A stretch of 46,171 nucleotides of DNA, taken from positions 1 to 46,171 of the forward strand of contig CAMVDX010000019.1 in NCBI GenBank assembly GCA_947166355.1, read 5' to 3'. The position numbers were made by a program, and so were the translations under genes. Under the pieces are notes generated by a model. It was not told where the DNA came from. It ran no database searches and saw only the letters and a list, made by a program, of their open reading frames with translations. This document shows, in pieces, positions 25,623-34,635 of this stretch. The DNA comes from an uncultured Treponema sp. (GTDB lineage Bacteria; Spirochaetota; Spirochaetia; Treponematales; Treponemataceae). Position 1 is the stretch's first letter. Each line of letters begins with the position of its first letter.

Positions 25623-26237
25623 TTAGTATTTTTTATCCATTTCGTTAAGTTCTTTTATGTTTTTTTCGAGTCTTTCTATCTCACGGTTAAGCATTTTTTC
25701 GTAGTTCAATTCGCCTGTGGCTATGCGTTCACGCTCATCTTCCCAGTTCTGTTTTGCGGTAATGAACATAAAATTAAAGGATGACGCATTAGCCTTTTCC
25801 TGCCAGATTTTTGCTTCCTGCCAGTAATAAAGACCTGCCTTATAACAGGAGAGGGCTTTTTCCATATTGCGAAGATATTCGTCTTTCCATGGAGCATCGT
25901 AAAAGTATATGCACTTTTTATCGTAAGTGCGGCCAAGACGAAGGTGCTGTTCAATAAGCTTTAGGTTTATGTGCATCTGAAAGAGATAGCGGTATTTTTC
26001 CCATTCTTTTTCTGTTGTGATTTTTGCGTCTGCAAACTGAGGATTACAGAAATCTGCCTGAGCTGCTTTTTCAAGCCAGTAGATATTTTCTATGCAATCA
26101 TCAGGATACTGCTGGTAATGAACGTGATAAAGCTTGTACCAGTCTTCTTTGTATTGCACCATATATGCAAAAAGGGGCGAACTGTGAATTAAAATAATTG
26201 AGACAAGTAAGATGATTGAAAATATACGCTTTTTCAC
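25623..26237 (-). CDS. Exported hypothetical protein
   Basis: A 204-residue protein with a clear signal peptide (about 1-24, ending PLFA before YMVQ). The mature part is helical and rich in Tyr, Trp, Lys and Glu (YKEDWYKLYHVHYQQYPDDCIENIYWLEKAAQ), with possible TPR-like repeats at about 40-60 and 120-150 and a C-terminal coiled coil (about 175-204). I recognise no domain. Four cysteines (including DDCIEN, DFCNP and KKCIYF) could form periplasmic disulfides. The start is GTG with no ribosome site; gataat on the minus strand ends 6 nt upstream, again a leaderless pattern. It lies 10 nt before aroB and may be co-transcribed with it. Confidence 0.7.
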   Translation of the reverse strand: MKKRIFSIILLVSIILIHSSPLFAYMVQYKEDWYKLYHVHYQQYPDDCIENIYWLEKAAQADFCNPQFADAKITTEKEWEKYRYLFQMHINLKLIEQHLRLGRTYDKKCIYFYDAPWKDEYLRNMEKALSCYKAGLYYWQEAKIWQEKANASSFNFMFITAKQNWEDERERIATGELNYEKMLNREIERLEKNIKELNEMDKKY

Positions 26238-26279
26238 GATTTAATTATCGGAAGATGAATAAAAATGTTAAGAGTTCTC

Positions 26280-26455
26280 AAAAATCAAAAAATGCTTCCG
26301 CTGCAAAACATATTCATGCCGCGGGCGAGCTGGGTTTTGTGAAAAAATCCTGCGGTTTTGCTTCGCAAAATCCTCGGATTTTTATTATGGCTAAGCGCCA
26401 AAGCCCCCTCGATGCGGCATGATATGTTTTTCCGCTCTCGCATTTTTGATTTTTA
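26280..26455. repeat. Long imperfect hairpin, second member with ttgcttcgcaaaatcc tip
   Basis: The left arm (aaaaatcaaaaaatgc, ccgctgcaaaacatatt, catgccgc) and right arm (gcggcatgatatgttttt, ccgctctcgcatttttga) pair over about 175 bp with bulges. The tip at about 26354-26373 (ggttttgcttcgcaaaatcc) matches the tip of the element at 7317-7454, although the arms differ. A 68-codon frame across it is not a gene. It lies between the tmk stop and the divergently placed start of the exported hypothetical protein on the same strand. Confidence 0.8.
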
Positions 26456-26464
26456 ATAATAGTA

Positions 26465-27073
26465 TTATCTTTTCAATATTTTCCAAATCTCAGCGCTTAT
26501 TTCATCAATGCTCTTTTCCGCATCAATTCTTACAATTTTCATTCCGCTCCCGGCTGCTGTTTTTTCATATTCTGAGATAACTTTTTCATACTGAGCGGCA
26601 ATTTTCTTTTGTTTTTCAATGGTTTCGTAGATTTCCTTTTTTTCACCGCGGGCTGTAACGCGGCCGAGAGATACTTCGGGATTAATCACAAAATAAAAAA
26701 GATATTCCGGAAGCGGAAACGGCGAATTTAAAAGGCGGGGAAGTTCTTCTCCGCAGGAAACACTCTGATATGCCATGCTTGAAAAGAAATATCTGTCGCT
26801 TACAACAATTTTGCCGCCCTCACAAAGCTCCTGAACTCCGCCTTTTCCAAATATATGCTCGCAGCGGTCTGCGGCAAAAAGATAGGCGTTTGTTTTTTCA
26901 TCAACACTGAATTCACCGCCAAGCATACGGCGCAAAAAACGTCCTGTTTCTCCGGTGGTAGGTTCTGCAGTAGCAGCAAAATGCTCCGGTTCACGCTCAA
27001 CCAGCTTTTTTATCTGAGTAGAAGTTCCGGCCCCGTCTATTCCTTCAAAAACTATAAAATTCTTTAATACCAT
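26465..27073 (-). CDS. tmk: Thymidylate kinase with altered P-loop
   Basis: Kinase that phosphorylates dTMP to dTDP. Family motifs are FIVFEGIDGAGTSTQ at the N-terminus, the DR(Y/H) motif VVSDRYFFSSMAYQ and a LID-like RGEKKEIYE segment. The Walker A lysine, normally GxGK(S/T)T, is Thr17 here (codon act). I place the start at 27073 (MVLKNF): on this strand a TATAAT ends 7 nt upstream and overlaps the earlier in-frame ATG at 27082. The length of about 202 residues is normal. The gene is divergent from tamB. It may still be active with another residue replacing the lysine, or the cell may have a second thymidylate kinase. Confidence 0.85.
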   Translation of the reverse strand: MVLKNFIVFEGIDGAGTSTQIKKLVEREPEHFAATAEPTTGETGRFLRRMLGGEFSVDEKTNAYLFAADRCEHIFGKGGVQELCEGGKIVVSDRYFFSSMAYQSVSCGEELPRLLNSPFPLPEYLFYFVINPEVSLGRVTARGEKKEIYETIEKQKKIAAQYEKVISEYEKTAAGSGMKIVRIDAEKSIDEISAEIWKILKR

Positions 27074-27130
27074 AACTTTCATTATAAAGGTATGTTTGTT
27101 TTATTACTATATATTAATGTAAAAATCCGA

Positions 27131-27136
27131 TATAAT
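27131..27136 (+). promoter_or_regulatory. -10 box of the tamB-bamA unit
   Basis: A perfect TATAAT ends 12 nt before the tamB ATG, giving a predicted 5' leader of only about 5 nt. No clear -35 is seen at 16-18 nt spacing. The 75-bp divergent gap also holds the minus-strand TATAAT of tmk (27081-27086). Confidence 0.5.
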
Positions 27137-27148
27137 AGATAGGCTAAA

Positions 27149-30100
27149 ATGGGCTCACTATACAAAAACGGCCGTGTCCGCAGTTACATTATGATTCTTC
27201 TCGCAATTATTGCCCTGCTTATTTCTGCTCCGGTAAAAAAGGTCATTACTTTCCGAGTAAATGATAGAATCAGTGAGTTCACAAGTCTTTTGTATGAAAA
27301 AACTGGACTTACCATTTCTTATGACCGTCTTTCTCCTTCAATTCTTTCAAGTTTTTATCTTCGCGGAATCAGACTTTATGATAAGGAATATGAGCTTTTA
27401 TCAATAGATAAGACAAAAATCAATTACAGTATTCTGAATGTATTGCGGGGAAATTTTCAAAAAGGTATTTCAAGCATTGTTCTTGATGGTATAAATATTG
27501 ATGTAGATGAACTGGCAGAGCTGATTCGGTCAATTTCTGCAATAAATCGGGGGTCAATCGATATAAGCGAGATAAGAAAACTTGTTCCTGAGAATGTTAA
27601 GCTTAAAAATATTAATCTCGAATATAATGATAAAAATGTTGATGCTGTTCTTACTGTAAAAAGCCTTACAGTAAGCAATCCGCTTAAAAAAAATACAGTT
27701 GAGCTTCTGGCTTCTGCAAATGTAAATGCCTCTGTATATTCTATTTCAAGAAAAATTTCGGGAAAAATTGATATTTCCGGTTCTGTCGCAGAAGGCTTTA
27801 ATGGTTCGCAGTTGAATTTAAAGCTTAGAAATCTTACCGACGGTGAGTATAAGCTCAATAAACTGAATCTTCATGCTTCGTATTCAGATGACCGTATAGA
27901 TATCCACACAATTCAGGCTGTAAATCCTGTTTCATTCGGTGTTTATTATAATTTGAAAACGGGAGATATAAATGCTCAGATACAGATGGATGGCCTTACT
28001 CCTATTTCTATGCTTGCGGTAAATTCGCGTCAGAATCAGCTTGAAAAACTTAAAAATCTTAAAATTTATACAGATACAATTGTAAAAAGCAAACTAAAGG
28101 AGAAAACCCTTAATTATATAACAGATACAAGACTTATCATTCCAGATGAAGCCTTTTCCGGTGGACTTGATGTCAGTTTTTCTCTTTATGGTGATGAAAA
28201 GACTGCTGAATTAACTGATTTTTCAGTTAATGGTCCGCGCTGCAATGCAACGGCCAGACTGTCGTATATTTATGATACGAAGCAGTTAGCCGGAAACATA
28301 ACGCTTCCTGAGTTCATCCTCGAAAACGGCAGTATAATATCAACCGAGCTCTATATAGATCCCCTTGAAAAAGGCTTTACGGCGTTCTCACCGCAGGTTA
28401 TTCTTGGAACGCGCTGGCTTACAGCCCTTCAGCTTTCGATGATTCCGCAGTCAGATTCCTATGATATTAATTTAAGTCTGCAGGATTATTCGCATGTCGA
28501 AGAATCAGAGCCAGGACAGTTTAAGCTGGATGGCAGCTATCTTACCGCGTCTAAATACTTTCAGTCGAATATTACACTTTCAAGTCTTTACTTAGACAGC
28601 ATTGCATTACTTGCAGCTCAGTTCTTGCCTGAAAAAAAAGCTTCTGCAATCAGTTCCTGGCAAAGCAGGCTTGAACCGTACCTTCTTTCTGGTGATATTT
28701 ATGCTTCTACAGATTTTAAAACCCTTGCCTATAATGTGCCTTATGTACTTCTTGCAAACTCAAAAAAAGATAATCAGGCTCTTATGCTTGCTGTAAACGG
28801 TACAGACAACAACATTCAGCTGGATAACCTTTCCCTCGTTTATGGAAAATACAAACTTGAAGCTTCGGCTTCTCTTGATAAGGCTCCAGATTCTTCTGAT
28901 ATGTTCTTTGTCGCTGATATTAATGCCGATTCTATTCCATACCATTTTACAGGAACAATTATGCCTGAAAACTGCGTAATTTCCGGAGATTATGGAACTG
29001 ATTTTGAACTGCGTTTTGGAAATAATAAAGATTTTTCAGGTCATGCAATCCTAAAAAGTCTTCCTTTAAGAATTCTTGATAATTCTTTTGTAATTACTAC
29101 ATCGACAGAGTTTAATTATGATCCTGAAAACGGACCGTCCATCAAGCTTGGAAACCTTGAAATTGAAGAAGCAGGAAGCAGTATTTCTGTAAATCCGAAG
29201 GTTACTCTTTCGGGTAGTGCAACAAGATACGGTGCTGCCATTGATACAATTTCTTATACAGACCTTTATTCTACACTTGAAGGAAATGCAGACCTTATAC
29301 TAAACATAAATGAGCGGATTTTTGATTCTGCAGGTCTTATGCTGAATTTAAAAAATCCTATTACAGAGGAAGGTATTTCGCTTGACGGCAGTATTTCTAA
29401 TCCAGAGCACCTTTTACTTTCAAAAGATGTACTTTTAAATAATATTTATATAAATCTTCAGGCTCAGCTTAAAAACTTTGGCTTAAACCGCTTCGTTCCT
29501 CAAAAAAATGATAATAATATGATTTCGGGTATGGTATTTGCTTCGGGCCCAATAATGCATCCTTATCTTTCTGTAAGTGTTGATTCGGTTTCTATTCTTT
29601 TTGCGGCAAATATGTTTCATGGCAGGGGTACTGTTGTTGTAGAAGACAGGGATGTTTCTATATCTGATTTGAATATCGATTTTGCAAACCTCAATATTCA
29701 TAATATTCAGGGAACGGCTTCTCTTGAAGACTTAACTCTGAATGCTACAGGCGAGTTTAATTATTCGCTGATGGATAAAAACATTTCTGCTCCGCTTAGT
29801 CTTTCTGTAGGAAATGCTATTGTGCCGGCCGGTAAATATTTTCCTGACTCAATTTCTGCAACCCTTTCTACAAAGGCAATTTCTGGTTCTATGGTAAAAA
29901 AGCCGTTCCCTCTGAATGTTTCGGCAGTTTATGCTGGAAGAAATATTTCTATCTATTCTTCTGATAATGCAGGACTTTATGGTTCTTATTCTCTCGACGG
30001 ACTTCTGGAGCTGACACTTGATAATAAATCCTTTGCAGCTGCAAAACTCGATGGTCTTGTAAATTCAGAGACGCTGAATCTTGAACTTTATGATGTTTCT

Positions 30101-31525
30101 ATTGATTTGCCGTCTGTTTTAAGCTATCTGAACTTTGATGATTTACTTGTGGTAGAAAGCGGAAATGTAAACGGAAATCTTGTTTTTACCGGTACTATGA
30201 ATGATCCTGATATTAATGGACTTGCAATACTTTCTTCGCCTGCTGTAAAGATGCCTTTCCTTACAAAGCAAAGAATTACTGCTCCTGATATTATGGTTTC
30301 TGTCGTTAATAATGAGATTCATGTGACCGAAACTATGCTTTCTGCCAAAAATAATCAGAGAGTTCTTGCTTCGATTACGGCTTTCCTTAATAAATGGACA
30401 TTTGAACATCTTGAAGGTTCGTTTAAAACATATAAAAATGATCAGTTCCCTATAAACTTTAAGACAGATTTCTGTTCTCTTGACGGTGCTGTTAATGCAG
30501 ATATAAAGCTGTATTTTGAAAATAACATTCTGGAGCTTACGGGTGGACTCTTTGGTGAAAATGTAGACCTGGCTGTACAGCTTTTTGCCATTTCGAATAT
30601 GGTGCTTTCTGATAATTCTATGAATTCCAATTCTCTTAAGATTGTAACCGATATTGATGTTACGCTTGGAACTCATGCATCTGTTCGTCTTGACCCGCTT
30701 TTACGGTGTATTTTTGTTCCGAATACAAAGATGAAGGTTATTGTAAATCAGAGTGATGATATTTATATGATAGACGGTGAGCTCAAGCTGAAGAGTGGCG
30801 ATCTTGCCTACCTGAACCGAAGTTTCTATATCAAGTCAGGAACCGTAAAATTCAATAAGGATGATATTACAAATCCTATAATTACCCTGAATGCCGAAAC
30901 CCGTGAAAAAGATGAAGCAGGGCAGACTGTTAAAATCGTGCTTTCTGTAGAAAATCAGTATCTTATGGATATGCAGCCAAAATTCTCTTCTGTTCCGGCA
31001 AAATCAGAGAGTGAAATTCAAGCTCTTTTAGGACAGATAGTTATTGCAGATTCAGATAATGCAGCATCTCTTCTATTTTCTGCTTCAGATTATGCAATTC
31101 AGTCTACGGTTTTACGTCAGACTGAAAATAAGTTGCGGGACTTGCTTAATTTTGATATATTCTCTTTAAGAACCAATGTATTGCAGAATACGTATAATTA
31201 TAGTATTGCAAGAAACATGGAGAAAGAAAAAGAGAATCAAAGGGTTTCAATCGGTAACTTTCTTGATAATACAACTGTTTATATTGGTAAATACCTGGGA
31301 AGTTCTTTATATGTCGATGCTATGCTTCATGTTTCTTTTGAAGATGGTAAGACTAATGATATTGCGTCTGCGGGTAAAATCCTGTTCCAGCCGGAATTTG
31401 GTATGGAACTGGAGTCACCTTTTGCGAATATTCGTGTAAACATGGCTCCAAACATTAATGCTTTATTAAAAAATCAATTTGTTCCTTCCACGTCGGTAAC
31501 TCTTTCATGGAAATTTACTTATTGA
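27149..31525 (+). CDS. tamB: TamB-like translocation and assembly module protein (DUF490)
   Basis: A 1458-residue AsmA-like envelope protein, anchored by one N-terminal transmembrane helix (about 13-30) and spanning the periplasm as a long beta-groove. Members help insert outer-membrane proteins or carry phospholipids. The chain is a series of repeated beta-strand blocks, and the C-terminal ~300 residues match the DUF490/TamB domain (MIDGELKLKSGDLAYLNRSFYIKSGTVKFN, then NPIITLNAETR and a final FGMELESPF/VTLSWKFTY). The bamA gene starts 7-19 nt downstream, the same order I recall from T. pallidum. The ATG has no strong Shine-Dalgarno (tagg only), fitting the very short leader. Confidence 0.85.
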   Translation: MGSLYKNGRVRSYIMILLAIIALLISAPVKKVITFRVNDRISEFTSLLYEKTGLTISYDRLSPSILSSFYLRGIRLYDKEYELLSIDKTKINYSILNVLRGNFQKGISSIVLDGINIDVDELAELIRSISAINRGSIDISEIRKLVPENVKLKNINLEYNDKNVDAVLTVKSLTVSNPLKKNTVELLASANVNASVYSISRKISGKIDISGSVAEGFNGSQLNLKLRNLTDGEYKLNKLNLHASYSDDRIDIHTIQAVNPVSFGVYYNLKTGDINAQIQMDGLTPISMLAVNSRQNQLEKLKNLKIYTDTIVKSKLKEKTLNYITDTRLIIPDEAFSGGLDVSFSLYGDEKTAELTDFSVNGPRCNATARLSYIYDTKQLAGNITLPEFILENGSIISTELYIDPLEKGFTAFSPQVILGTRWLTALQLSMIPQSDSYDINLSLQDYSHVEESEPGQFKLDGSYLTASKYFQSNITLSSLYLDSIALLAAQFLPEKKASAISSWQSRLEPYLLSGDIYASTDFKTLAYNVPYVLLANSKKDNQALMLAVNGTDNNIQLDNLSLVYGKYKLEASASLDKAPDSSDMFFVADINADSIPYHFTGTIMPENCVISGDYGTDFELRFGNNKDFSGHAILKSLPLRILDNSFVITTSTEFNYDPENGPSIKLGNLEIEEAGSSISVNPKVTLSGSATRYGAAIDTISYTDLYSTLEGNADLILNINERIFDSAGLMLNLKNPITEEGISLDGSISNPEHLLLSKDVLLNNIYINLQAQLKNFGLNRFVPQKNDNNMISGMVFASGPIMHPYLSVSVDSVSILFAANMFHGRGTVVVEDRDVSISDLNIDFANLNIHNIQGTASLEDLTLNATGEFNYSLMDKNISAPLSLSVGNAIVPAGKYFPDSISATLSTKAISGSMVKKPFPLNVSAVYAGRNISIYSSDNAGLYGSYSLDGLLELTLDNKSFAAAKLDGLVNSETLNLELYDVSIDLPSVLSYLNFDDLLVVESGNVNGNLVFTGTMNDPDINGLAILSSPAVKMPFLTKQRITAPDIMVSVVNNEIHVTETMLSAKNNQRVLASITAFLNKWTFEHLEGSFKTYKNDQFPINFKTDFCSLDGAVNADIKLYFENNILELTGGLFGENVDLAVQLFAISNMVLSDNSMNSNSLKIVTDIDVTLGTHASVRLDPLLRCIFVPNTKMKVIVNQSDDIYMIDGELKLKSGDLAYLNRSFYIKSGTVKFNKDDITNPIITLNAETREKDEAGQTVKIVLSVENQYLMDMQPKFSSVPAKSESEIQALLGQIVIADSDNAASLLFSASDYAIQSTVLRQTENKLRDLLNFDIFSLRTNVLQNTYNYSIARNMEKEKENQRVSIGNFLDNTTVYIGKYLGSSLYVDAMLHVSFEDGKTNDIASAGKILFQPEFGMELESPFANIRVNMAPNINALLKNQFVPSTSVTLSWKFTY

Positions 31526-31544
31526 CGGGAAGATGGAGAAAAAG

Positions 31545-33935
31545 ATGTATCGAAAATTGTGTGCTTTTTTGTTTTTTGTTCTTGTATCAGTTTTTTCAAT
31601 TCATGCGCAGAGTGATGAGTGGTACTGGAACCAGCCGATTTCTAAAATTGATTTCAGCGGATTAAATAACATAAAAAAGTCTGAACTTCAGGGAGTAATA
31701 AGTTCCTTTATAGACCAGCCTTTTACAGACAGTTTATATAATGATATTTTAGACAGACTTTACAGCCTTGATTTTTTTGAGGATATAACTCCTTATGCAA
31801 AGCATGATCCGCGAGACGAAAGCAAGGTTCTTCTTGTTTTTGAAGTTATTGAACATCCGGTAGTTTTAACCATTAATTTTATAGGTAATAAAAAAATCCG
31901 AAACGGCGAAATCCGTGAAAAAATTAAAACTAAAGTCAGTGATGTATATGTAGAATCAAAGGTTCTTGCAGATGAACGAATTATCAGAAATTATTATCTT
32001 GAAAAGGGTTATACAGCTTCTTCGGTTTCTCATACTGTTGAGCAGACTGAAGCCGGAATTGTAATCAGTTTTACTATTACTGAAGGAAATAACTCTGTAA
32101 TCACAGAAATCAATTTCACTGGAAATACAATTGCATCGAATCGTGCCCTTAAGAATAAAATTTCTCTTAAAGAAGTCGGACTTTTCCGCGATGGCGCATA
32201 TCAGCCTTCTGTTCTTGAAAAAGATAAACAGACTATCTTGAAGTATTATAATGAAAAAGGTTATGCAGATGCAAATATTCTGGATGTAAAGGTTGATTCT
32301 GTATTTAATGAAGAAAAGCAGAGAGATGAGCTTTCCATCTTGTTTGTAATTCAGGAAGGTGCTCAGTATGTTTATTCTGGTCTTAGAATAACTGGTAATG
32401 AAATTTTTAGCACTGCAGAGCTTACCCGTTCAAGAAAACTGAAGGAAGGCCAGATTTATAATGATACTAAATTTCAGGAAGATTTTAACAGTATAACCAG
32501 TGTATATTGGGAAAACGGTTATATGTCGAATGAATTCTATCCGGTTCCGGTAAAGGATTCTGACCGTCATGAAATTTCTTATGATCTTACAATTGTCGAG
32601 CATTCAAGAAGCCATATTGAAAATATCATAATTAAAGGAAATACAAAGACTAAGGAATTTGTAATCAGACGTGAAATTCCTATTCTGCCGGGCGATACAT
32701 TTTCAAACGATAAGATTGCAAATGGACTTAGAAATCTTGTAAATCTCCGTTTCTTCTCTACAGTAGTACCTGATGTTCAGCAGGCTACAGAAGAAAATCT
32801 TGTGGATCTTATTTTTACTGTAGAAGAGCAGGCAACTTCTTCTGTTCAGCTTGGTGTGTCTTTTACCGGCGCGGTTGATCCGGGAACTCTCCCTGTTTCG
32901 CTTTTGCTGCGCGTTGAGAACTCGAACCTTTTTGGTGAGGGAAGAAATATTTCTGTTGGAACTCAGATTTCAAATACTGATCAGGTTGTGGATTTATCTT
33001 ATTCTCAGAGCTGGACAGGAAACCAGCCTATAGCCTTTAATTCATCTCTTGCATTCAGACATTCTCTTACAGATACTTTTGTAAATTTCTGGACTCCTTC
33101 ACTGGAACTTGTTCAGGATCGTTATGCAACAAATTATCACAGCTGGGATATAACCTTTAGTAATGGTCTTTCCAGACGCTGGACTCCTGACTATGCAATT
33201 TTCACTTTGGCAGGTGGCCTTTCTACATCTCTTCAGAATAACACCTTTAACGAAAACATTTATATTCCTGTAGATACAGGTGTATCTCTTTATGCTAACA
33301 GATGGGGTATTTCAAATTCTGTTTACGGAAACTTCTCTCTTGATAACCGTGATATGAATTATGACCCTACAAGCGGCTGGTTCTTTAGTGAAAAGATTTC
33401 ATGGTATGGTCTTATTCCGGGACTTGAAAAAGAGTTCTTTGCACGTTCTGATACAAAGCTTGAAGGATATTTAAAGCTCTTCGATCTGCCTGTTTCAGAA
33501 AACTGGTCATTTAAGCTTGTTCTTGCCGGCTATACAGGATTGTCTGCCGTCATTCCATATTCTGAAATCAGTGAAGGAAATAATGTTTATATTAATGGTA
33601 TGCTTGATGGCCGTGGCTGGACAGATATTTACCGTGAGTCAAAAGGTTTGCTCATGTTCTCTAACAAACTCGAGCTTAGAATTCCTATTGTTACCGGAGT
33701 TCTCGGTATAGACGGTTTCTGGGATGCAGCGGCTTCTAAGCCTAAACTGCAGGATATAACAAGCTTTAAACTGGAGGATTTCTACTTTAGTTTTGGTCCT
33801 GGTATAAGAATCCTTCTTCCTCAGTTACCACTGCACCTTATGTTTGCATGGCGATACAGAATCATTGACGGAAAACCTAAGTTTGCAGATGAACCATTCC
33901 AGTTTGTGCTTTCATTCAATATTGTGAACTATTAA
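31545..33935 (+). CDS. bamA: Outer-membrane assembly factor BamA (Omp85)
   Basis: Central protein of the BAM complex, which folds beta-barrels into the outer membrane. It has a signal peptide ending near IHAQS, about five POTRA domains (about residues 30-430, with repeated ISKIDFSGLNNIKKSEL and YLEKGYTASSV patterns) and a 16-strand barrel to the end. The barrel's RGWTDIYRES corresponds to the loop-6 VRGF/Y motif region, here diverged. The C-terminus ends FNIVNY, an aromatic-terminated strand. I favour the ATG at 31545 because ggag lies 6 nt before it; the ATG at 31533 (four residues longer) has no well-spaced site. It is the second gene of the tamB-bamA-skp-mutS cluster. Confidence 0.93.
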   Translation: MYRKLCAFLFFVLVSVFSIHAQSDEWYWNQPISKIDFSGLNNIKKSELQGVISSFIDQPFTDSLYNDILDRLYSLDFFEDITPYAKHDPRDESKVLLVFEVIEHPVVLTINFIGNKKIRNGEIREKIKTKVSDVYVESKVLADERIIRNYYLEKGYTASSVSHTVEQTEAGIVISFTITEGNNSVITEINFTGNTIASNRALKNKISLKEVGLFRDGAYQPSVLEKDKQTILKYYNEKGYADANILDVKVDSVFNEEKQRDELSILFVIQEGAQYVYSGLRITGNEIFSTAELTRSRKLKEGQIYNDTKFQEDFNSITSVYWENGYMSNEFYPVPVKDSDRHEISYDLTIVEHSRSHIENIIIKGNTKTKEFVIRREIPILPGDTFSNDKIANGLRNLVNLRFFSTVVPDVQQATEENLVDLIFTVEEQATSSVQLGVSFTGAVDPGTLPVSLLLRVENSNLFGEGRNISVGTQISNTDQVVDLSYSQSWTGNQPIAFNSSLAFRHSLTDTFVNFWTPSLELVQDRYATNYHSWDITFSNGLSRRWTPDYAIFTLAGGLSTSLQNNTFNENIYIPVDTGVSLYANRWGISNSVYGNFSLDNRDMNYDPTSGWFFSEKISWYGLIPGLEKEFFARSDTKLEGYLKLFDLPVSENWSFKLVLAGYTGLSAVIPYSEISEGNNVYINGMLDGRGWTDIYRESKGLLMFSNKLELRIPIVTGVLGIDGFWDAAASKPKLQDITSFKLEDFYFSFGPGIRILLPQLPLHLMFAWRYRIIDGKPKFADEPFQFVLSFNIVNY

Positions 33936-33964
33936 AATTTATTATATTATAGTTGAGTAATGGA

Positions 33965-34083
33965 CTTGTCATTTTCCGGTCAGGTATAAAATGGTCATTT
34001 GCCTGCCAGACATGCTTGCCGGGCAAAAAATGTCATTCCCTGACTTGACAATAAATGTCATTCTCCGGCTTGACTGGGGAATC
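33965..34083. repeat. Tandem array of gtcattcNc/ggcttgac repeat units
   Basis: At least four diverged units begin gtcatt (33968, 33994, 34031, 34057). The last two carry cctgacttgac and ccggcttgac, and tgcctgcc...gcttgccgggca forms an internal stem at about 34000-34025. The last unit ends ggggaatct. It lies between bamA and skp, so these genes remain in one direction with a 163-bp spacer. An in-frame ATG here at 33991 makes a false N-terminal extension of skp. Confidence 0.75.
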
Positions 34084-34098
34084 TATAAAAAGGATTTT

Positions 34099-34626
34099 AT
34101 GATGAAAAGATATTTGAAGGTTTTAATTTCACTTGCAGTGCTTGTTTTTTCTTGCGTTCCTGCTTTTTCACAGCAGATTACCAAGTTCGGAGTAGTTGAT
34201 ACAGCAAAGGTTTATGAGGCCTATTTCAGAAATACAGCCCCTGTAAGAAATTATGAAAAAAAGAAGGCTGAATTTCAGGAAGAAATCAATAAGCAGGTTG
34301 AGGCTATCAAAAAACTTCAGCAGAAAAAACTTGATTATGAAAATGCCGGAAACGATGCTCAGGCTATGAAAACCGAAGCTGAAATTACTAAGAAAACTGA
34401 TTATCTTACAGAGTATACAAATGCGAAGAATGTTGAGCTTGAATCTATGCAGAAAACACTTTTGAACTCAGATGATTTTTATAAAAAACTTTACAGTACA
34501 CTCGCTAAAATTGCAGAAAGCGGCAGTTACAGTATGATTTTGAGCCTTCAGGATTCTAATTCAATTCTCTGGTATTCATCTTCTGTTGACATTACAAACC
34601 AGGTAATTACAGAGCTGGGACTTTAA
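34099..34626 (+). CDS. skp: OmpH/Skp-like periplasmic chaperone
   Basis: Periplasmic chaperone that carries unfolded outer-membrane proteins to the BAM complex. It has a signal peptide (about 1-25, ending PAFSQ), the family start FGVVDTAKVYEAYFRN, and a long helical hairpin rich in Lys, Glu and Gln (about 45-120) that would form the tentacles of the trimer. The length of 175 residues is usual. I place the start at 34099, preceded by aagga 5-6 nt away (a second ATG follows at 34102); a longer reading frame from 33991 lies inside the repeat. It follows bamA and precedes mutS by 9 nt. Confidence 0.88.
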   Translation: MMKRYLKVLISLAVLVFSCVPAFSQQITKFGVVDTAKVYEAYFRNTAPVRNYEKKKAEFQEEINKQVEAIKKLQQKKLDYENAGNDAQAMKTEAEITKKTDYLTEYTNAKNVELESMQKTLLNSDDFYKKLYSTLAKIAESGSYSMILSLQDSNSILWYSSSVDITNQVITELGL

Positions 34627-34635
34627 GGTCAGGGC

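Noticed and set aside
26216..26422. 68-codon ORF
   Set aside because: It lies in the long hairpin repeat; composition reflects the repeat, not a protein.
27457..27858. 133-codon minus-strand ORF
   Set aside because: Antisense to tamB within its coding region; no domain or ribosome site.
30143..30676. 177-codon minus-strand ORF
   Set aside because: Antisense to tamB, with biased Asn/Arg/Lys/Ile composition and no family match.
33991..34098. Longer N-terminus for skp
   Set aside because: It lies in a tandem repeat; the signal peptide begins at 34099 with a ribosome site.
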